Shown here: piece after piece, positions 51,537 through 60,608 of the stretch | Layout: the number at the start of each line of letters is the position of its first letter | Position numbering within the stretch: position 1 is the first letter of the stretch | Assembly: GCF_030814215.1 (NCBI RefSeq) | Contig: NZ_JAUSUT010000001.1 | Location: forward strand, 744,001-808,000 | Origin: Amycolatopsis thermophila | GTDB taxonomy: Bacteria > Actinomycetota > Actinomycetes > Mycobacteriales > Pseudonocardiaceae | Reading direction: 5' to 3' | DNA: 64,000 bases | Program-made: the position numbers and the translations under genes | The notes under the pieces: model-generated | Told to the model about the DNA's origin: nothing | The model's database searches: none | The model's input: only the letters and a program-made list of their open reading frames with translations

Positions 51537-53336
51537 TCACTCGTCGTCGCCGCCGGTGACGTTGCCGACGCTCGTCGGGACGCCCTTGATCATGTCGATG
51601 ATCGTCTTGCCTGCCAGGCCGCGATAGCCGAACCACGGGTCCGTCATGAACTTGATGGCCTGCTCGAACTTCTCCGCGCCCTCCGTGCCGAACAGCTTGC
51701 CCAGCTGGGCGACCGAGAAGTTGCTGATCTTGTCGAACTTCGCCAGCGTCTCGGGCGTGACGCCCTCGATTTTGGACAGCTCGTTCTTGATCGCCTGGGA
51801 CATCTGCTCGGACAACCGGTGGTGCGTCTTGGGGTCGTGACCCGCCTGGTCCGTGGGCTTCGGCCCGCCGGGCTGGGACTGGTCCGCGGGCTTCGGCGAA
51901 GCCGGGGTGTCGTCCGTGGGCTTGGGCGAGCCGGGCGCCGGATCGGCCGGCTTCGACGGGGCCGGAGTTGAACCGGTCGGCTTGGGCGAACCGGGCGCCG
52001 GATCGGCCGGGGGCGGCACCGGCGTGCCCGGAGCCGGGTCGGCGGGCTCGTCGAGCTTGGGCACCGGGGAGACCGGCGGGGCGTCCGCAGGCTTCGGCGG
52101 GGCGGACTGTGTCGTCACAGCATCGTCCACCTTGGGTGGTGCCGACACCGGCGGCGCATCCGCAGGCCTCGGCCCAGCAACCACCGACGCAGGCGGCTCG
52201 TTCAGCTTCGGCCCACCCGACACCGCCGGCGCATCCGCAGGCCTCGGCCCAGCAACCACCGACGCAGGCGGCTCGGTCAACTTCGGCCCACCCGACACCG
52301 GCGGCGCATCCGCAGGCCTCGGCCCAGCAACCACCGACGCAGGCGGCTCGGTCAACTTCGGCCCACCCGACACCGGCGGCGCATCCGCAGGCCTCGGCCC
52401 AGCAACCACCGACGCAGGCGGCTCGGTCAACTTCGGCCCACCCGACACCGCCGGCGCATCCGCAGGCCTCGGCCCAGCAACCACCGACGCAGGCGGCTCG
52501 GTCAACTTCGGCCCACCCGACACCGGCGCACCGGTGTTCGTCGGCGCGGGGCCGCTCGCACCGGGTTTCACCGACGGCGGCTTGGCGCCTGCGAGATCGT
52601 CACCGGCCTTGCCGAGCTTCGCCAGCGACGCGCCCAGGTCCACCAGCTTCCTGGTCAGCTCGGCGATCTTCGCGCCGATCTTGCCCAGCGCGGTGGCCAC
52701 CATGCCGATCGTCGTGCCGATGAAGAACGCGATGGACGCCCCGAACGTCACCGGCGCCAGCGCCGCCGCGATCAGCGCGCCCTTGATGATCGTCGCCAGC
52801 AGCATGGCGATCAGGTCGCGCGCGATGCCGCGGAAGGCGCCCACCAGACCACCGGCGACCTTCATCGACTTCCCGGCGTTCTCCAGGTAACCGCCGATCG
52901 CGTTGAGCTGGTCGGTCACCGCCTCCATGCTCTTGCGGAACTGGTCGGCGCCTTCCCCGGACCAGCTCTCCATCAGCGTTGCGAGCTTGGTCTGGTGGTC
53001 CTGCGCCCACTGCTCGAGCTTCGCCTTCTCGGCCTTGACCGCTTCCTCGGCCGCCTGGATGCCCTCCGGGTCGCCCCACATGATGTCCAGCGGCCACCGC
53101 AAGACGGAGATGTGCTCGATCAGCCACCCGATGCCCGCGGTCAGCAGGCTGCCGATCGGGTCGAGCGCGAGCCCGAGCGTCTCCAGAGCCAGACCGGCCG
53201 AGCCGATGCCGACCGCGACCTTGTCGTTCTCCTTGACGGCCTCGTTCAGGCTGACCGCGGCGTCGAAGAACCCGGCGCCGGTCTGCCACTTCTCGGCCAT
53301 GTGCAGGCCGACGTCCCCGGGCTTGTACTCGCTCAT
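51537..53336 (-). CDS. WXG/LXG-like proline-rich protein, candidate type VII secretion substrate
   Basis: A 599-residue protein. Residues 1-80 are helical and partly hydrophobic. Residues 85-165 form a helical hairpin with the WSG turn (SWSGEGADQF, 125-133) typical of WXG100-type substrates. Residues 171-222 are hydrophobic helices. Residues 250-500 are Pro/Ala-rich, including five near-identical 25-residue repeats. The last 100 residues form a separate, non-repetitive domain (HHRLSEQMSQAIKNELSKIE to GLAGKTIIDMIKGVPTS) with no toxin motif I know. The ATG overlaps the EspC-like stop by 4 bases. Host-side function is unknown; an effector or wall-linked role is inference. Confidence 0.75.
   Translation of the reverse strand: MSEYKPGDVGLHMAEKWQTGAGFFDAAVSLNEAVKENDKVAVGIGSAGLALETLGLALDPIGSLLTAGIGWLIEHISVLRWPLDIMWGDPEGIQAAEEAVKAEKAKLEQWAQDHQTKLATLMESWSGEGADQFRKSMEAVTDQLNAIGGYLENAGKSMKVAGGLVGAFRGIARDLIAMLLATIIKGALIAAALAPVTFGASIAFFIGTTIGMVATALGKIGAKIAELTRKLVDLGASLAKLGKAGDDLAGAKPPSVKPGASGPAPTNTGAPVSGGPKLTEPPASVVAGPRPADAPAVSGGPKLTEPPASVVAGPRPADAPPVSGGPKLTEPPASVVAGPRPADAPPVSGGPKLTEPPASVVAGPRPADAPAVSGGPKLNEPPASVVAGPRPADAPPVSAPPKVDDAVTTQSAPPKPADAPPVSPVPKLDEPADPAPGTPVPPPADPAPGSPKPTGSTPAPSKPADPAPGSPKPTDDTPASPKPADQSQPGGPKPTDQAGHDPKTHHRLSEQMSQAIKNELSKIEGVTPETLAKFDKISNFSVAQLGKLFGTEGAEKFEQAIKFMTDPWFGYRGLAGKTIIDMIKGVPTSVGNVTGGDDE
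52156..52530 (-). repeat. Five tandem 75-bp repeats within the secretion-substrate gene
   Basis: Units start at 52156, 52231, 52306, 52381 and 52456 and are nearly identical at DNA level, including synonymous positions. Each encodes a 25-residue block such as SGGPKLTEPPASVVAG plus PRPADAP. The identity indicates recent expansion, so copy number probably varies among strains. Confidence 0.95.
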
Positions 53337-53647
53337 GCCTTGAACCCCAGCAGCCCGGCGGCGGTCTCGGAATCGTGCGCGTCGTAGGCCTTCGCCGCGT
53401 CGCGCACGTTGTCGGCGAACTCGGTGATCGTGCCCGAGTACTTGTTGAGCTGGTCCTCGGCCTTGCCGCACCACAGCGTCACACCGGCTCCGAAGATCTG
53501 CCCGACCATCCCGAAGATGCCGATGTCGCCGACGCACCCGCCGACCACCCCGGCCGTGCCCTTCAGGTTCTCCGTCAACTGGTCGAGGTGCTGTCCGAAC
53601 GACACCAGAGGAGCCGAATCGACCTCGAAACCGGAACCGCTCACCAC
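53333..53647 (-). CDS. Small EspC/EsxA-like type VII secretion-associated protein
   Basis: A 104-residue helical protein: FEVDSAPLVSFGQHLDQLTE, a Gly/Val-rich middle, then QLNKYSGTITEFADNVRDAA and a YDAHDSETAAGLLGFKA end. Size, helix-turn-helix shape and position resemble EspC/WXG100-type proteins. Two Cys residues are present. Two GTG codons (53647 and 53644) can start it; the second overlaps the YbaB stop (GTGA). Its stop overlaps the ATG of the large downstream gene. Confidence 0.7.
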   Translation of the reverse strand: MVSGSGFEVDSAPLVSFGQHLDQLTENLKGTAGVVGGCVGDIGIFGMVGQIFGAGVTLWCGKAEDQLNKYSGTITEFADNVRDAAKAYDAHDSETAAGLLGFKA

Positions 53648-54144
53648 GGCCTCATCTCGTCGTCGTCATCCGCGGGAGCGGCCGGGCGCGGCCGTCGTGG
53701 TGCCGGACGCTGCTGCACGGGCGGAACCGGAGGCGGCGGGGGCGGCGGCGTCGCTTCCGCCTCGGGCTCGGCGAAGTCCTCCGGCTCGTCCTCGACCGGC
53801 GGCAGGAAACTCTTGATCACGTCGGCGGACTCGCCCTCGCCGGCGATCGCGGTGAACGAGTCGGCCACGGCCCGCGCGGCCTGCCGCTGGCCTTCCCGGA
53901 CGGCCTCCATGATCGCGGCAGTGAGCCGCGCCGGCCCGAGATCGCAGGCGCGGTGGCCGAGTTCGAGGCGTTGCAGCGCACCGTTCGGCGCGATCGTCAC
54001 GGTCACCGAACCGTCCTTGGACCGCACGGTCGCGGACGCCTCGCCGAGCGCGTCCTGCAGCGCCGCGGCCTTCTGCTGCATCTCCCGCACCTGCTTTTCG
54101 AGCAGGTGCTGGAAGTCCTCCCCCGGGATCAGATTCGGCTGCAT
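53641..54144 (-). CDS. YbaB/EbfC-family protein with proline-rich tail
   Basis: A 167-residue protein. Residues 1-105 match YbaB/EbfC: a helix (VREMQQKAAALQDALG), then VRSKDGSVTVTIAPNGALQRLEL and a long C-terminal helix. Residues 115-167 are acidic and Pro-rich (a run of seven Pro). YbaB-like proteins paired with EspC-like and WXG-like genes are frequent in actinobacterial secretion clusters and may act as chaperones or DNA-binding partners. First gene of the three-gene operon; ATG start. Confidence 0.8.
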   Translation of the reverse strand: MQPNLIPGEDFQHLLEKQVREMQQKAAALQDALGEASATVRSKDGSVTVTIAPNGALQRLELGHRACDLGPARLTAAIMEAVREGQRQAARAVADSFTAIAGEGESADVIKSFLPPVEDEPEDFAEPEAEATPPPPPPPVPPVQQRPAPRRPRPAAPADDDDEMRPW

Positions 54145-54258
54145 CCTGCTCCCCTGCGCGAGTACCCGATGATCAACGCGCAGGCTACCGCAGCGATCGT
54201 GAGGGTCCGCCGGATCGGATCGAACGCGCCCGCCAACTTTCCCGATCGGGCGAAAACG

Positions 54259-54738
54259 TCAGTCCCGGATCGGGCCGGTCACCGGGTCCAGGTGGTAGGG
54301 CCGCATCACCCGGCCGCCGCTGCGGTAGACGTGCACGCTGATCGCCGGGTCCGGGCCGTCGTTGCGCACCTGGTGCACGTACCCGGGCCCGAACACCCGT
54401 GACTGCCCCGCCGACAACGCGTGCAGTTCGGTCACCGCGCGCCCCTCCGGGGACCTCCGCGCGACGGTCTCCGCCAGGTGGCCGCTCACGACGGTGAACG
54501 CGCCCACCGACGAGCCGTGGTCGTGCAGGTCGGTCTGCTGGCCGGGCAGCCAGCCCAACAGCCAGATCTCCTCGTCGTCCCGCGATTCGACGAGCGCGGA
54601 GAACCGCTCGTCGGGGTCGTAGCGCAGCAGGTGCCGCCAGCGGTCGCGGTCGGCGGCGAACTCGAGTGCGACGCGCACCGGGTGGCGCAGCACGGGCTTC
54701 TCGGTCAGGGCGATCGTGTTGTCCGGAACAGCGAACAT
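54259..54738 (-). CDS. Cysteine dioxygenase type I (cupin)
   Basis: A 159-residue cupin that should oxidise L-cysteine to cysteine sulfinate with Fe(II). It has LLGWLPGQQTDLHDHGSSVGAFTVV, with metal His near 72 and 74, and FGPGYVHQVRN with the third His near 122. A short Cys-rich leader ORF lies 51 bases upstream in the same transcript, and its Shine-Dalgarno GAGGAC can pair with that leader's Cys codons, so expression appears tied to cysteine supply. ATG start. Confidence 0.85.
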   Translation of the reverse strand: MFAVPDNTIALTEKPVLRHPVRVALEFAADRDRWRHLLRYDPDERFSALVESRDDEEIWLLGWLPGQQTDLHDHGSSVGAFTVVSGHLAETVARRSPEGRAVTELHALSAGQSRVFGPGYVHQVRNDGPDPAISVHVYRSGGRVMRPYHLDPVTGPIRD

Positions 54739-54789
54739 GGAAACAGGTGTCCTCGTCGGAAAGGTGGTTGTCGGTCAGGCTGGGCTGGG
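54739..54789 (-). promoter_or_regulatory. Attenuator-like spacer before the cysteine dioxygenase gene
   Basis: AGGACAC (54753-54747, containing the Shine-Dalgarno) is complementary to GTGTCCT (54811-54805) at the Cys-Pro codons of the leader ORF. CGACAAC downstream is complementary to GTTGTCG, which covers the last Cys codons and the start of the stop region. The two pairings are in register and could form one stem that hides the ribosome-binding site. Confidence 0.6.
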
Positions 54790-54864
54790 TCAGCGACAAC
54801 AACAAGGACACAGCGCGGCACCGCGGCGGAGGTCCCGCCGGGTCAGAAGGCCACGCGTCGTCAC
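54790..54864 (-). CDS. Poly-cysteine leader peptide (24 residues), cysteine-responsive attenuator
   Basis: The GTG at 54862-54864 encodes TTRGLLTRRDLRRGAALCPC then CCR and TGA. Four of the last six residues are Cys, three of them in consecutive TGT codons. It matches the known mycobacterial class of leaderless poly-Cys short ORFs that work as cysteine-responsive attenuators of sulfur genes. A -35/-10 pair stands so that the transcript would start at the GTG. The downstream gene is a cysteine dioxygenase. The Cys codons pair with that gene's Shine-Dalgarno. Confidence 0.8.
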   Translation of the reverse strand: MTTRGLLTRRDLRRGAALCPCCCR

Positions 54865-54871
54865 GGCGCCC

Positions 54872-54900
54872 ACCCAACCAGCGGGCCGGGCGGGCGTCAA
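54872..54900 (-). promoter_or_regulatory. Promoter of the leader-cysteine dioxygenase transcript
   Basis: TTGACG (54900-54895) and TTGGGT (54877-54872) are separated by 17 bases, and 7 bases follow before the leader GTG. The -35 is near-consensus. The geometry predicts a transcription start on the start codon, that is, a leaderless mRNA. Confidence 0.65.
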
Positions 54901-54950
54901 CTCCGTTCCACCTGGTGGGCAATCCCGAGTGGACCTGCCGGAGGCCGCCG

Positions 54951-55958
54951 TCAGGACCACTCGTGCTTCTGGCGGCGCCCCAGCAGCTCCGCGCCCACCT
55001 GGCGGGGGTCGGCCCCCTCGTGGCAGACGCGGTGCATCGCGTCCGTGATCGGCATGTCGACCCCGTGCACGCGGGCCAGTTCGCGGATCGACGTGCACGA
55101 CTTGACGCCCTCGGCGACCTGACCACCGGCCGCGGCCTGCGCCTGTTCCAGCGTCTCGCCCCGGCCCAGCCGCTCGCCGAAGGTGCGGTTGCGCGACAGC
55201 GGGGACGAACACGTCGCCACCAGGTCGCCGACCCCGGCCAGCCCGGCGAAGGTCAGCGGGTCCGCACCGAGTTTCGTACCCAGCCGGGCCATCTCGGCCA
55301 GTCCGCGGGTGATGAGCGTGGCCGTGGTGTTCGCGCCCAGCCCCATGCCGACGGCCATCCCGCAGCTCAGCGCGATCACGTTCTTCGCCGCGCCACCGAC
55401 CTCGCAGCCCACCACGTCGGTGTTGGTGTACGGCCGGAAGTAGGCGGTGAAACTGGCCTGCTGGATCGCGACGGCCCGGTCGTGGTCGACGCACGCGAGC
55501 ACCGCCGCGGCCGGCTGCGCCTGCGCGATCTCGCGCGCCAGGTTCGGTCCGGACACCACCACGATCTCGTCGCCGGACACCCCGGTGATCTCGCTGATGA
55601 CCTCGCTCATCCGCTTCAGCGTGCCCAGCTCGACGCCCTTGGCGAGGCTGACCAGGATCGCGCCGGGCGGCAGCAGGTCCCGCCACCCGGACAGGTTGGC
55701 GCGCAGGGTCTGGCTCGGCACCGCCAGCACGACGGCCTCCGCACCGGACAGCGCCTCGGCCGGGTCGTGCGTCGCGGTCAGCCCGTCCGGGAGTTCGATG
55801 CCCGGCAGGTAGCCGCCGTTGGTGTGCCGGCCGCGGATCTCGTCGGCGACCTCGGCGCGCCGGGCCCACATCGTGACGTCGCGGCCGGCGTCGGCGAGCA
55901 CCTTCGCGAACGCGGTGCCCCACGAGCCCGCACCGAGCACCGTGATGCGCTGCACCAT
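54951..55958 (-). CDS. gpsA: NAD(P)-dependent glycerol-3-phosphate dehydrogenase
   Basis: A 335-residue enzyme that makes sn-glycerol 3-phosphate for phospholipids. It has the N-terminal dinucleotide site [17 protein letters not shown] (8-24), [16 protein letters not shown], the catalytic Lys region [20 protein letters not shown], and [18 protein letters not shown]. It starts 2 bases after plsC on the same strand, forming a phospholipid-synthesis pair. Confidence 0.96.
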   Translation of the reverse strand: MVQRITVLGAGSWGTAFAKVLADAGRDVTMWARRAEVADEIRGRHTNGGYLPGIELPDGLTATHDPAEALSGAEAVVLAVPSQTLRANLSGWRDLLPPGAILVSLAKGVELGTLKRMSEVISEITGVSGDEIVVVSGPNLAREIAQAQPAAAVLACVDHDRAVAIQQASFTAYFRPYTNTDVVGCEVGGAAKNVIALSCGMAVGMGLGANTTATLITRGLAEMARLGTKLGADPLTFAGLAGVGDLVATCSSPLSRNRTFGERLGRGETLEQAQAAAGGQVAEGVKSCTSIRELARVHGVDMPITDAMHRVCHEGADPRQVGAELLGRRQKHEWS

Positions 55959-55960
55959 CG

Positions 55961-56662
55961 TCAGTCCGCCGCCTCGGGCTTGCGCGCGGGCGGCTGCTCG
56001 CCGCGGATGCCGGCCAGCAGGTCCGTGACCCGCTCCATGAGCAGCTCCGTCACCTCGCGCAGCACCGGCCCGGTCTGCGGCTTGCCGCGGTAGGCCGACA
56101 GGTCGATCGGCTCACCGACCGCGTGCGTGACCGTCGTGCGGGGCAGCAGCCGGATCTTCTTGTGGTAGAAGTCCAGGATCTGCTGGGTGCCCCAGCGCGC
56201 CACCGGGATCACCGGCACGTCGTTGTCCAGCGCGAGCCGCGCCACCCCGGTGTGCGACCGCTTCGGCCAGCCGTTGGGGTCCTTGGTGATGGTGCCCTCG
56301 GGGTAGATGACGACGACCTTGCCCTCGGCGAGGGCCTGGTGCGCGGCGCGGAGGCTGTCCCCGGCCTGCGCCGACCCGCGGTAGACGGGGATGCTGCCCG
56401 CGCCCAGGAGGATCCGCCCGAAGATCGGGGCGCGGGCGAGGCTGTCCTTCGCCAGGAACCGCGGCACCCGCTTCTGCCGGTGGATGAACACGGCGTCCAC
56501 CGCGGGGTCCATGTGGGAGACGTGGTTCATCACGACCAGCGCGGGCCCCTCCCGCGGGATGCGCTCAGCGCCGGTGTAGACCCGCCTGCCGATCCAGCTC
56601 ACCGGGTAGAACAGCGCCGCGGCGGCTCCGACCCAGAACCCGCCCTTCTCGCGACCGGCCAA
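55961..56662 (-). CDS. plsC: 1-acyl-sn-glycerol-3-phosphate acyltransferase
   Basis: A 233-residue membrane-associated acyltransferase that makes phosphatidic acid. It has the NHVSHMDP motif (HX4D catalytic pair), [17 protein letters not shown], the glycerol-phosphate-binding [14 protein letters not shown] and an N-terminal hydrophobic segment. The start is TTG, with GGAGGAG just upstream. It runs straight into gpsA, its metabolic partner, and diverges from cofC. Confidence 0.93.
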   Translation of the reverse strand: MAGREKGGFWVGAAAALFYPVSWIGRRVYTGAERIPREGPALVVMNHVSHMDPAVDAVFIHRQKRVPRFLAKDSLARAPIFGRILLGAGSIPVYRGSAQAGDSLRAAHQALAEGKVVVIYPEGTITKDPNGWPKRSHTGVARLALDNDVPVIPVARWGTQQILDFYHKKIRLLPRTTVTHAVGEPIDLSAYRGKPQTGPVLREVTELLMERVTDLLAGIRGEQPPARKPEAAD

Positions 56663-56731
56663 GACTCCTCCTGCTGTGGTGTGTGCTGCCGGTAGCTGAT
56701 CCTAGGTGCACGATTGCGGAAAGATGGTGGC

Positions 56732-57370
56732 GTGCCCGTACCCGTCGAAATCTCCGGCCTGATCGTGCCGATGAAGCAGCCCCGCGCGGGCAAGTCGCGC
56801 CTGCGCGGGGCCGTCGACGAACGCGACCACCCGGCGCTCGTGCTGGCCCTGGCCTGGGACACGCTGGCCGCGGTGACCGCAGCGGGGGTGCCCCGCGTGG
56901 TCGTGGTCGCCGCCGATCCGGCCGCGGTGTCCGGTTTGCGCCGCCCGGGCGTGGAGATCGTCGGCGAGCGGGGGCCCGGCGACCTCAACTCCGCGTTGAG
57001 ACAGGGCGAGGCGCTGCTGCGCGAGCGCGACCCGGCCGGCGTCGTCGGGGCGATCCAGGCGGATCTGCCGGCTTTGCGTCCGGCGGACCTCGCCGCCGCG
57101 GTCGCGGCGGCCGACGGGGCGCGCGCGTTCGTCGCCGACGCCGAGGGCACCGGCACCACACTGCTGCTGTCGGCCGCCGGCGGGCCGCTGGACCCCCGGT
57201 TCGGTCCGGGCTCCGCGCCCGCGCACGCGCAGTCCGGCGCGGCCCCGCTGGCCCTGGCGGTGCCCAGCCTGCGCCGCGACGTCGACACCCCGGCCGATCT
57301 GGCGGAGGCCCGCGAGCTCGGCGTGGGCGCCCGCACGCGGGCGCTGCTGCGCGCGCGGGAGGTGGCGTGA
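56732..57370 (+). CDS. cofC: 2-phospho-L-lactate/phosphoenolpyruvate guanylyltransferase (F420 pathway)
   Basis: A 212-residue nucleotidyltransferase for coenzyme F420 synthesis; in mycobacteria the orthologue FbiD uses phosphoenolpyruvate. It has [59 protein letters not shown] and [14 protein letters not shown]. The GTG at 56732 is chosen because homology starts there; a TTG six codons upstream is the alternative. Its TGA overlaps a GTG in the ppk frame. Confidence 0.92.
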   Translation: MPVPVEISGLIVPMKQPRAGKSRLRGAVDERDHPALVLALAWDTLAAVTAAGVPRVVVVAADPAAVSGLRRPGVEIVGERGPGDLNSALRQGEALLRERDPAGVVGAIQADLPALRPADLAAAVAAADGARAFVADAEGTGTTLLLSAAGGPLDPRFGPGSAPAHAQSGAAPLALAVPSLRRDVDTPADLAEARELGVGARTRALLRAREVA

Positions 57371-57486
57371 ACCTCACCCGACCGCTCGGCGAACTGCTCC
57401 GGGTGATCCTCAGGAGCACCGGTGAACTGCTCAATCTCTCGGCCGGAGTATCGGCAGCACGGGCCGAAGTAGGGAACAATGCCAGT

Positions 57487-59673
57487 GTGAGCAGCGACGA
57501 GAACATCCCCCCGGCAACGACCCCACCGGCGTCCGGCGAGACCGACGCGCCCACGAGATTCCGCGCCATCCCGTCGGCCCCGCCGGCGGTGACCCCGTCG
57601 GCCGACCAGCTGTCCGCCACCCTGCCCGACGACCGGTACTTCAACCGCGAGCTGTCGTGGCAGGACTTCAACGCGCGGGTGCTGGCCCTGGCCGAGGACG
57701 CCTCCCAGCCGCTGCTGGAGCGGGCCAAGTTCCTCGCCATCTTCGCGTCCAATTTGGACGAGTTCTACATGGTCCGGGTGGCCGGGCTGAAACGCCGCGA
57801 CGAGACGGGCCTGCCGGTGCGCAGCGCCGACGGCCTCACCCCGCGCGAACAGCTGGCCTACATCGCCAAGCGCAACCAGGACCTCGTCGAGCGCCACACC
57901 GCCGCGTTCGAGGAGCACGTGCGGCCGGAACTGGCCAAGCACGACATCCAGATCGTGTCCTGGGCCGACCTGGAGGCCGACGACCAGGCGCGGCTGTCGG
58001 ACTACTTCACCGAGCAGATCTTCCCGGTGCTCACCCCGCTGGCGGTCGACCCGGCGCACCCGTTCCCCTACATCTCGGGCCTGTCGCTGAACCTGGCCGT
58101 CACGGTGCGCGACCCGGATCTGGGCACCGAGCGGTTCGCCCGCGTCAAGGTGCCGAACAACGTGCCGCGCCTGATCCGGGTGGAGCAGCAGCGGGAGAGC
58201 CGCGTCGCGACCTTCCTGCCGCTGGAGGAGCTCATCGCCGCGCACCTCGGTGAGTTGTTCACCGGCATGCAGGTCACCGAGCACCACGTTTTCCGCGTGA
58301 CCCGCAACGCCGACGTGGACGTGGACGAGGACCGCGACGAGGACCTGCTGCAGGCCCTGGAGCGGGAGCTGGCGCAGCGCCGGTTCGGCCCGCCGGTGCG
58401 GCTCGAGGTCGCCGCCGACATGAGCGAGCACGTGCTCGACCTGCTGCTGCGCGAGCTGGAGGTCGATCCGCACGACGTGGTCGAGGTGCCCGGCCTGCTG
58501 GACCTGACCTGCCTGACCCAGCTTTCCAGTTTGGACCGCAAGGAACTGAAGGACCGCCCTTTCGTCCCGGCCACGCACCCGGCGTTCGGTGAGCACGAGA
58601 CGCCGAAGAGCGTCTTCGCCACCCTGCGCGAGGGCGACGTGCTCGTGCACCACCCGTACGACTCGTTCTCCACGAGCGTGCAGCGGTTCATCGAGCAGGC
58701 CGCCGGGGACAGCAAGGTGCTGGCCATCAAGCAGACCCTGTACCGCACGTCCGGTGACTCCCCCATCGTCAACGCGCTCATCGACGCCGCCGAGGCCGGC
58801 AAGCAGGTCGTGGCGCTCGTGGAGATCAAGGCCCGGTTCGACGAGGAGGCCAACATCACCTGGGCCCGCACGCTGGAGCGGGCCGGGGTGCACGTGGTCT
58901 ACGGGCTCGTCGGGCTCAAGACGCACTGCAAGGTCGCGATGGTGGTGCGCCAGGAGGGTTCGACGATCCGGCGCTACTGCCACATCGGCACCGGCAACTA
59001 CAACCCGAAGACGGCGCGGCTGTACGAGGACGTCGGCCTGCTCACCGCCGACCCGGACATCGGCGCCGACATCACGGACCTGTTCAACGTGCTGACCGGC
59101 TACTCGCGGCAGGACACCTACCGCAACATCCTGACCTCGCCGGCCGGGATCCGCCGCGGCATCCTGCGGCTCATCGACGAGGAGATCGAGCACAAACACG
59201 CGGGCGCGGAGGCGGGCATCCGCATCAAGTGCAACTCGCTGGTCGACGAACAAATCATCGACGCGCTCTACCGGGCCTCCCGCGAAGGGGTTCCGGTGGA
59301 GATCGTGGTGCGGGGTATTTGCGCCCTCAAACCGGGGGTGCCCGGACTGTCGGAGAACATTTCCGTCCGGTCCATTCTCGGCCGGTTCCTGGAGCATTCC
59401 CGCATCTTCCATTTCCTGGCCGGCGGCACGTACTGGATCGGCAGCGCGGACATGATGCACCGCAACCTCGACCGGCGGATCGAGGCGATGGTGCAGGTCA
59501 AGGACGCGCGGCTGACCAGGCAGCTGGACGACATCCTCGACTCGGCGCTCGACCCGGCCACGCGCTGTTGGGTGCTGACCGAGAACGGGGAGTGGCAGCC
59601 CTCCCCCGCGGACACCTCGCAGGTCCGCGACCACCAGACCGAGTTGTTGAAGAAGCACGGGGCCAACGGGTGA
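57487..59673 (+). CDS. ppk: Polyphosphate kinase 1
   Basis: A 728-residue enzyme that polymerises the gamma-phosphate of ATP into polyphosphate. A helical N-domain ([32 protein letters not shown]) precedes the phospholipase D-like core with [11 protein letters not shown] and [20 protein letters not shown], whose His residues are the phosphorylation and catalytic sites. The GTG at 57487 is chosen because the sequence before residue 40 is not conserved in character. A GTG at 57367 overlapping the cofC stop would add 40 residues and is also possible. Confidence 0.93.
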   Translation: MSSDENIPPATTPPASGETDAPTRFRAIPSAPPAVTPSADQLSATLPDDRYFNRELSWQDFNARVLALAEDASQPLLERAKFLAIFASNLDEFYMVRVAGLKRRDETGLPVRSADGLTPREQLAYIAKRNQDLVERHTAAFEEHVRPELAKHDIQIVSWADLEADDQARLSDYFTEQIFPVLTPLAVDPAHPFPYISGLSLNLAVTVRDPDLGTERFARVKVPNNVPRLIRVEQQRESRVATFLPLEELIAAHLGELFTGMQVTEHHVFRVTRNADVDVDEDRDEDLLQALERELAQRRFGPPVRLEVAADMSEHVLDLLLRELEVDPHDVVEVPGLLDLTCLTQLSSLDRKELKDRPFVPATHPAFGEHETPKSVFATLREGDVLVHHPYDSFSTSVQRFIEQAAGDSKVLAIKQTLYRTSGDSPIVNALIDAAEAGKQVVALVEIKARFDEEANITWARTLERAGVHVVYGLVGLKTHCKVAMVVRQEGSTIRRYCHIGTGNYNPKTARLYEDVGLLTADPDIGADITDLFNVLTGYSRQDTYRNILTSPAGIRRGILRLIDEEIEHKHAGAEAGIRIKCNSLVDEQIIDALYRASREGVPVEIVVRGICALKPGVPGLSENISVRSILGRFLEHSRIFHFLAGGTYWIGSADMMHRNLDRRIEAMVQVKDARLTRQLDDILDSALDPATRCWVLTENGEWQPSPADTSQVRDHQTELLKKHGANG

Positions 59674-60608
59674 GTTCTGTTCGTGTCCGCGCCGCGGGTG
59701 CGGTGCTGTGGCGCAGTGGTCCGGACGGCGTCGAGGTGGCGGTGGCCCACCGGCCCCGCTACGACGACTGGTCGCTGCCGAAGGGAAAGCTCGACGACGG
59801 GGAGACCGTGCCCGCGGCGGCCGTGCGGGAGCTGCGGGAGGAGACGGGTTTCCGGGCGGTGCTGGGACGGCACCTGATGACCGTCCGGTACTCGGTGGCG
59901 GCGGGGCCGAAGAGCGTCGACTACTTCAGCGCGGCGGCGGTGTCGGGTTCGTTCGCGCCGAACGAGGAGGTCGACGAGCTGCGGTGGCTGCCGCCGGCCG
60001 CGGCCGCGTCGGTGTTGTCCTACGACAGCGACCGGAGCGTGCTGGCGGAGTTCACCGCGCTGCCCGCCGGGTTGTCGACGTTGCTGCTGGTGCGGCACGC
60101 GAAGGCCGGCAAGCGGGACGAGTGGCGGGGCGACGACGACCTGCGGCCGCTGTCGCCGAGCGGGATCCGGCAGGCGGGCGCTCTGCGGGCGTTGCTGCCA
60201 CTGTTCGGACCGGACAGGGTGCTCGCCGCGCCGCGGTTGCGGTGCGAGCAGACGGTGCGCGGGCTGGCGGACGATCTGGGAGTGCCGGTCGAGCACGAGG
60301 ACCTGATGGCGGAGGAGTTCTACTGGGACGCCCCGGACGCCGGCCTGGCGCGGCTGGTGGGTTTCGTGTCCGCCGGGGGCACGCCCGTGGTCTGCAGCCA
60401 GGGCGGGGTGATCCCGGACCTGGTGAGCCGGCTCGCAGCGCGCGACGAGGTGAGGCTGCCGGTGGACGAAGGTGAGAAGGTGCCGAGCAAGAAGGGCTCG
60501 GTGTGGGTCCTGACGTTCCGGGCCGCCCCCGGGAACGGCGGCCCGGTGCTCGTGGCGGCCGACTACCTGCCCACCGCGCTCCCCACACCGGTGACGAGCG
60601 CCGCCTGA
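59670..60608 (+). CDS. mutT1: MutT1-type Nudix hydrolase fused to a histidine phosphatase domain
   Basis: A 312-residue two-domain protein. The Nudix domain (1-135) has the full box [20 protein letters not shown] followed by TG. The C-terminal phosphoglycerate-mutase-like domain (about 140-312) opens with [18 protein letters not shown]. The mycobacterial orthologue hydrolyses 8-oxo-dGTP/GTP and dinucleoside polyphosphates. Its GTG overlaps the ppk stop (GTGA). The location between ppk and hup matches mycobacteria. Confidence 0.93.
   Translation: MSSVRVRAAGAVLWRSGPDGVEVAVAHRPRYDDWSLPKGKLDDGETVPAAAVRELREETGFRAVLGRHLMTVRYSVAAGPKSVDYFSAAAVSGSFAPNEEVDELRWLPPAAAASVLSYDSDRSVLAEFTALPAGLSTLLLVRHAKAGKRDEWRGDDDLRPLSPSGIRQAGALRALLPLFGPDRVLAAPRLRCEQTVRGLADDLGVPVEHEDLMAEEFYWDAPDAGLARLVGFVSAGGTPVVCSQGGVIPDLVSRLAARDEVRLPVDEGEKVPSKKGSVWVLTFRAAPGNGGPVLVAADYLPTALPTPVTSAA

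Noticed and set aside
52156-52530. CRISPR-like repeat array
   Set aside because: The units are contiguous 75-bp repeats without spacers and lie in frame within a Pro-rich protein.
54185-55126. Alternative minus-strand frame spanning cysteine dioxygenase and part of gpsA
   Set aside because: It has no family resemblance and overlaps two well-supported genes; the region is explained by the leader ORF, its promoter and the two genes.
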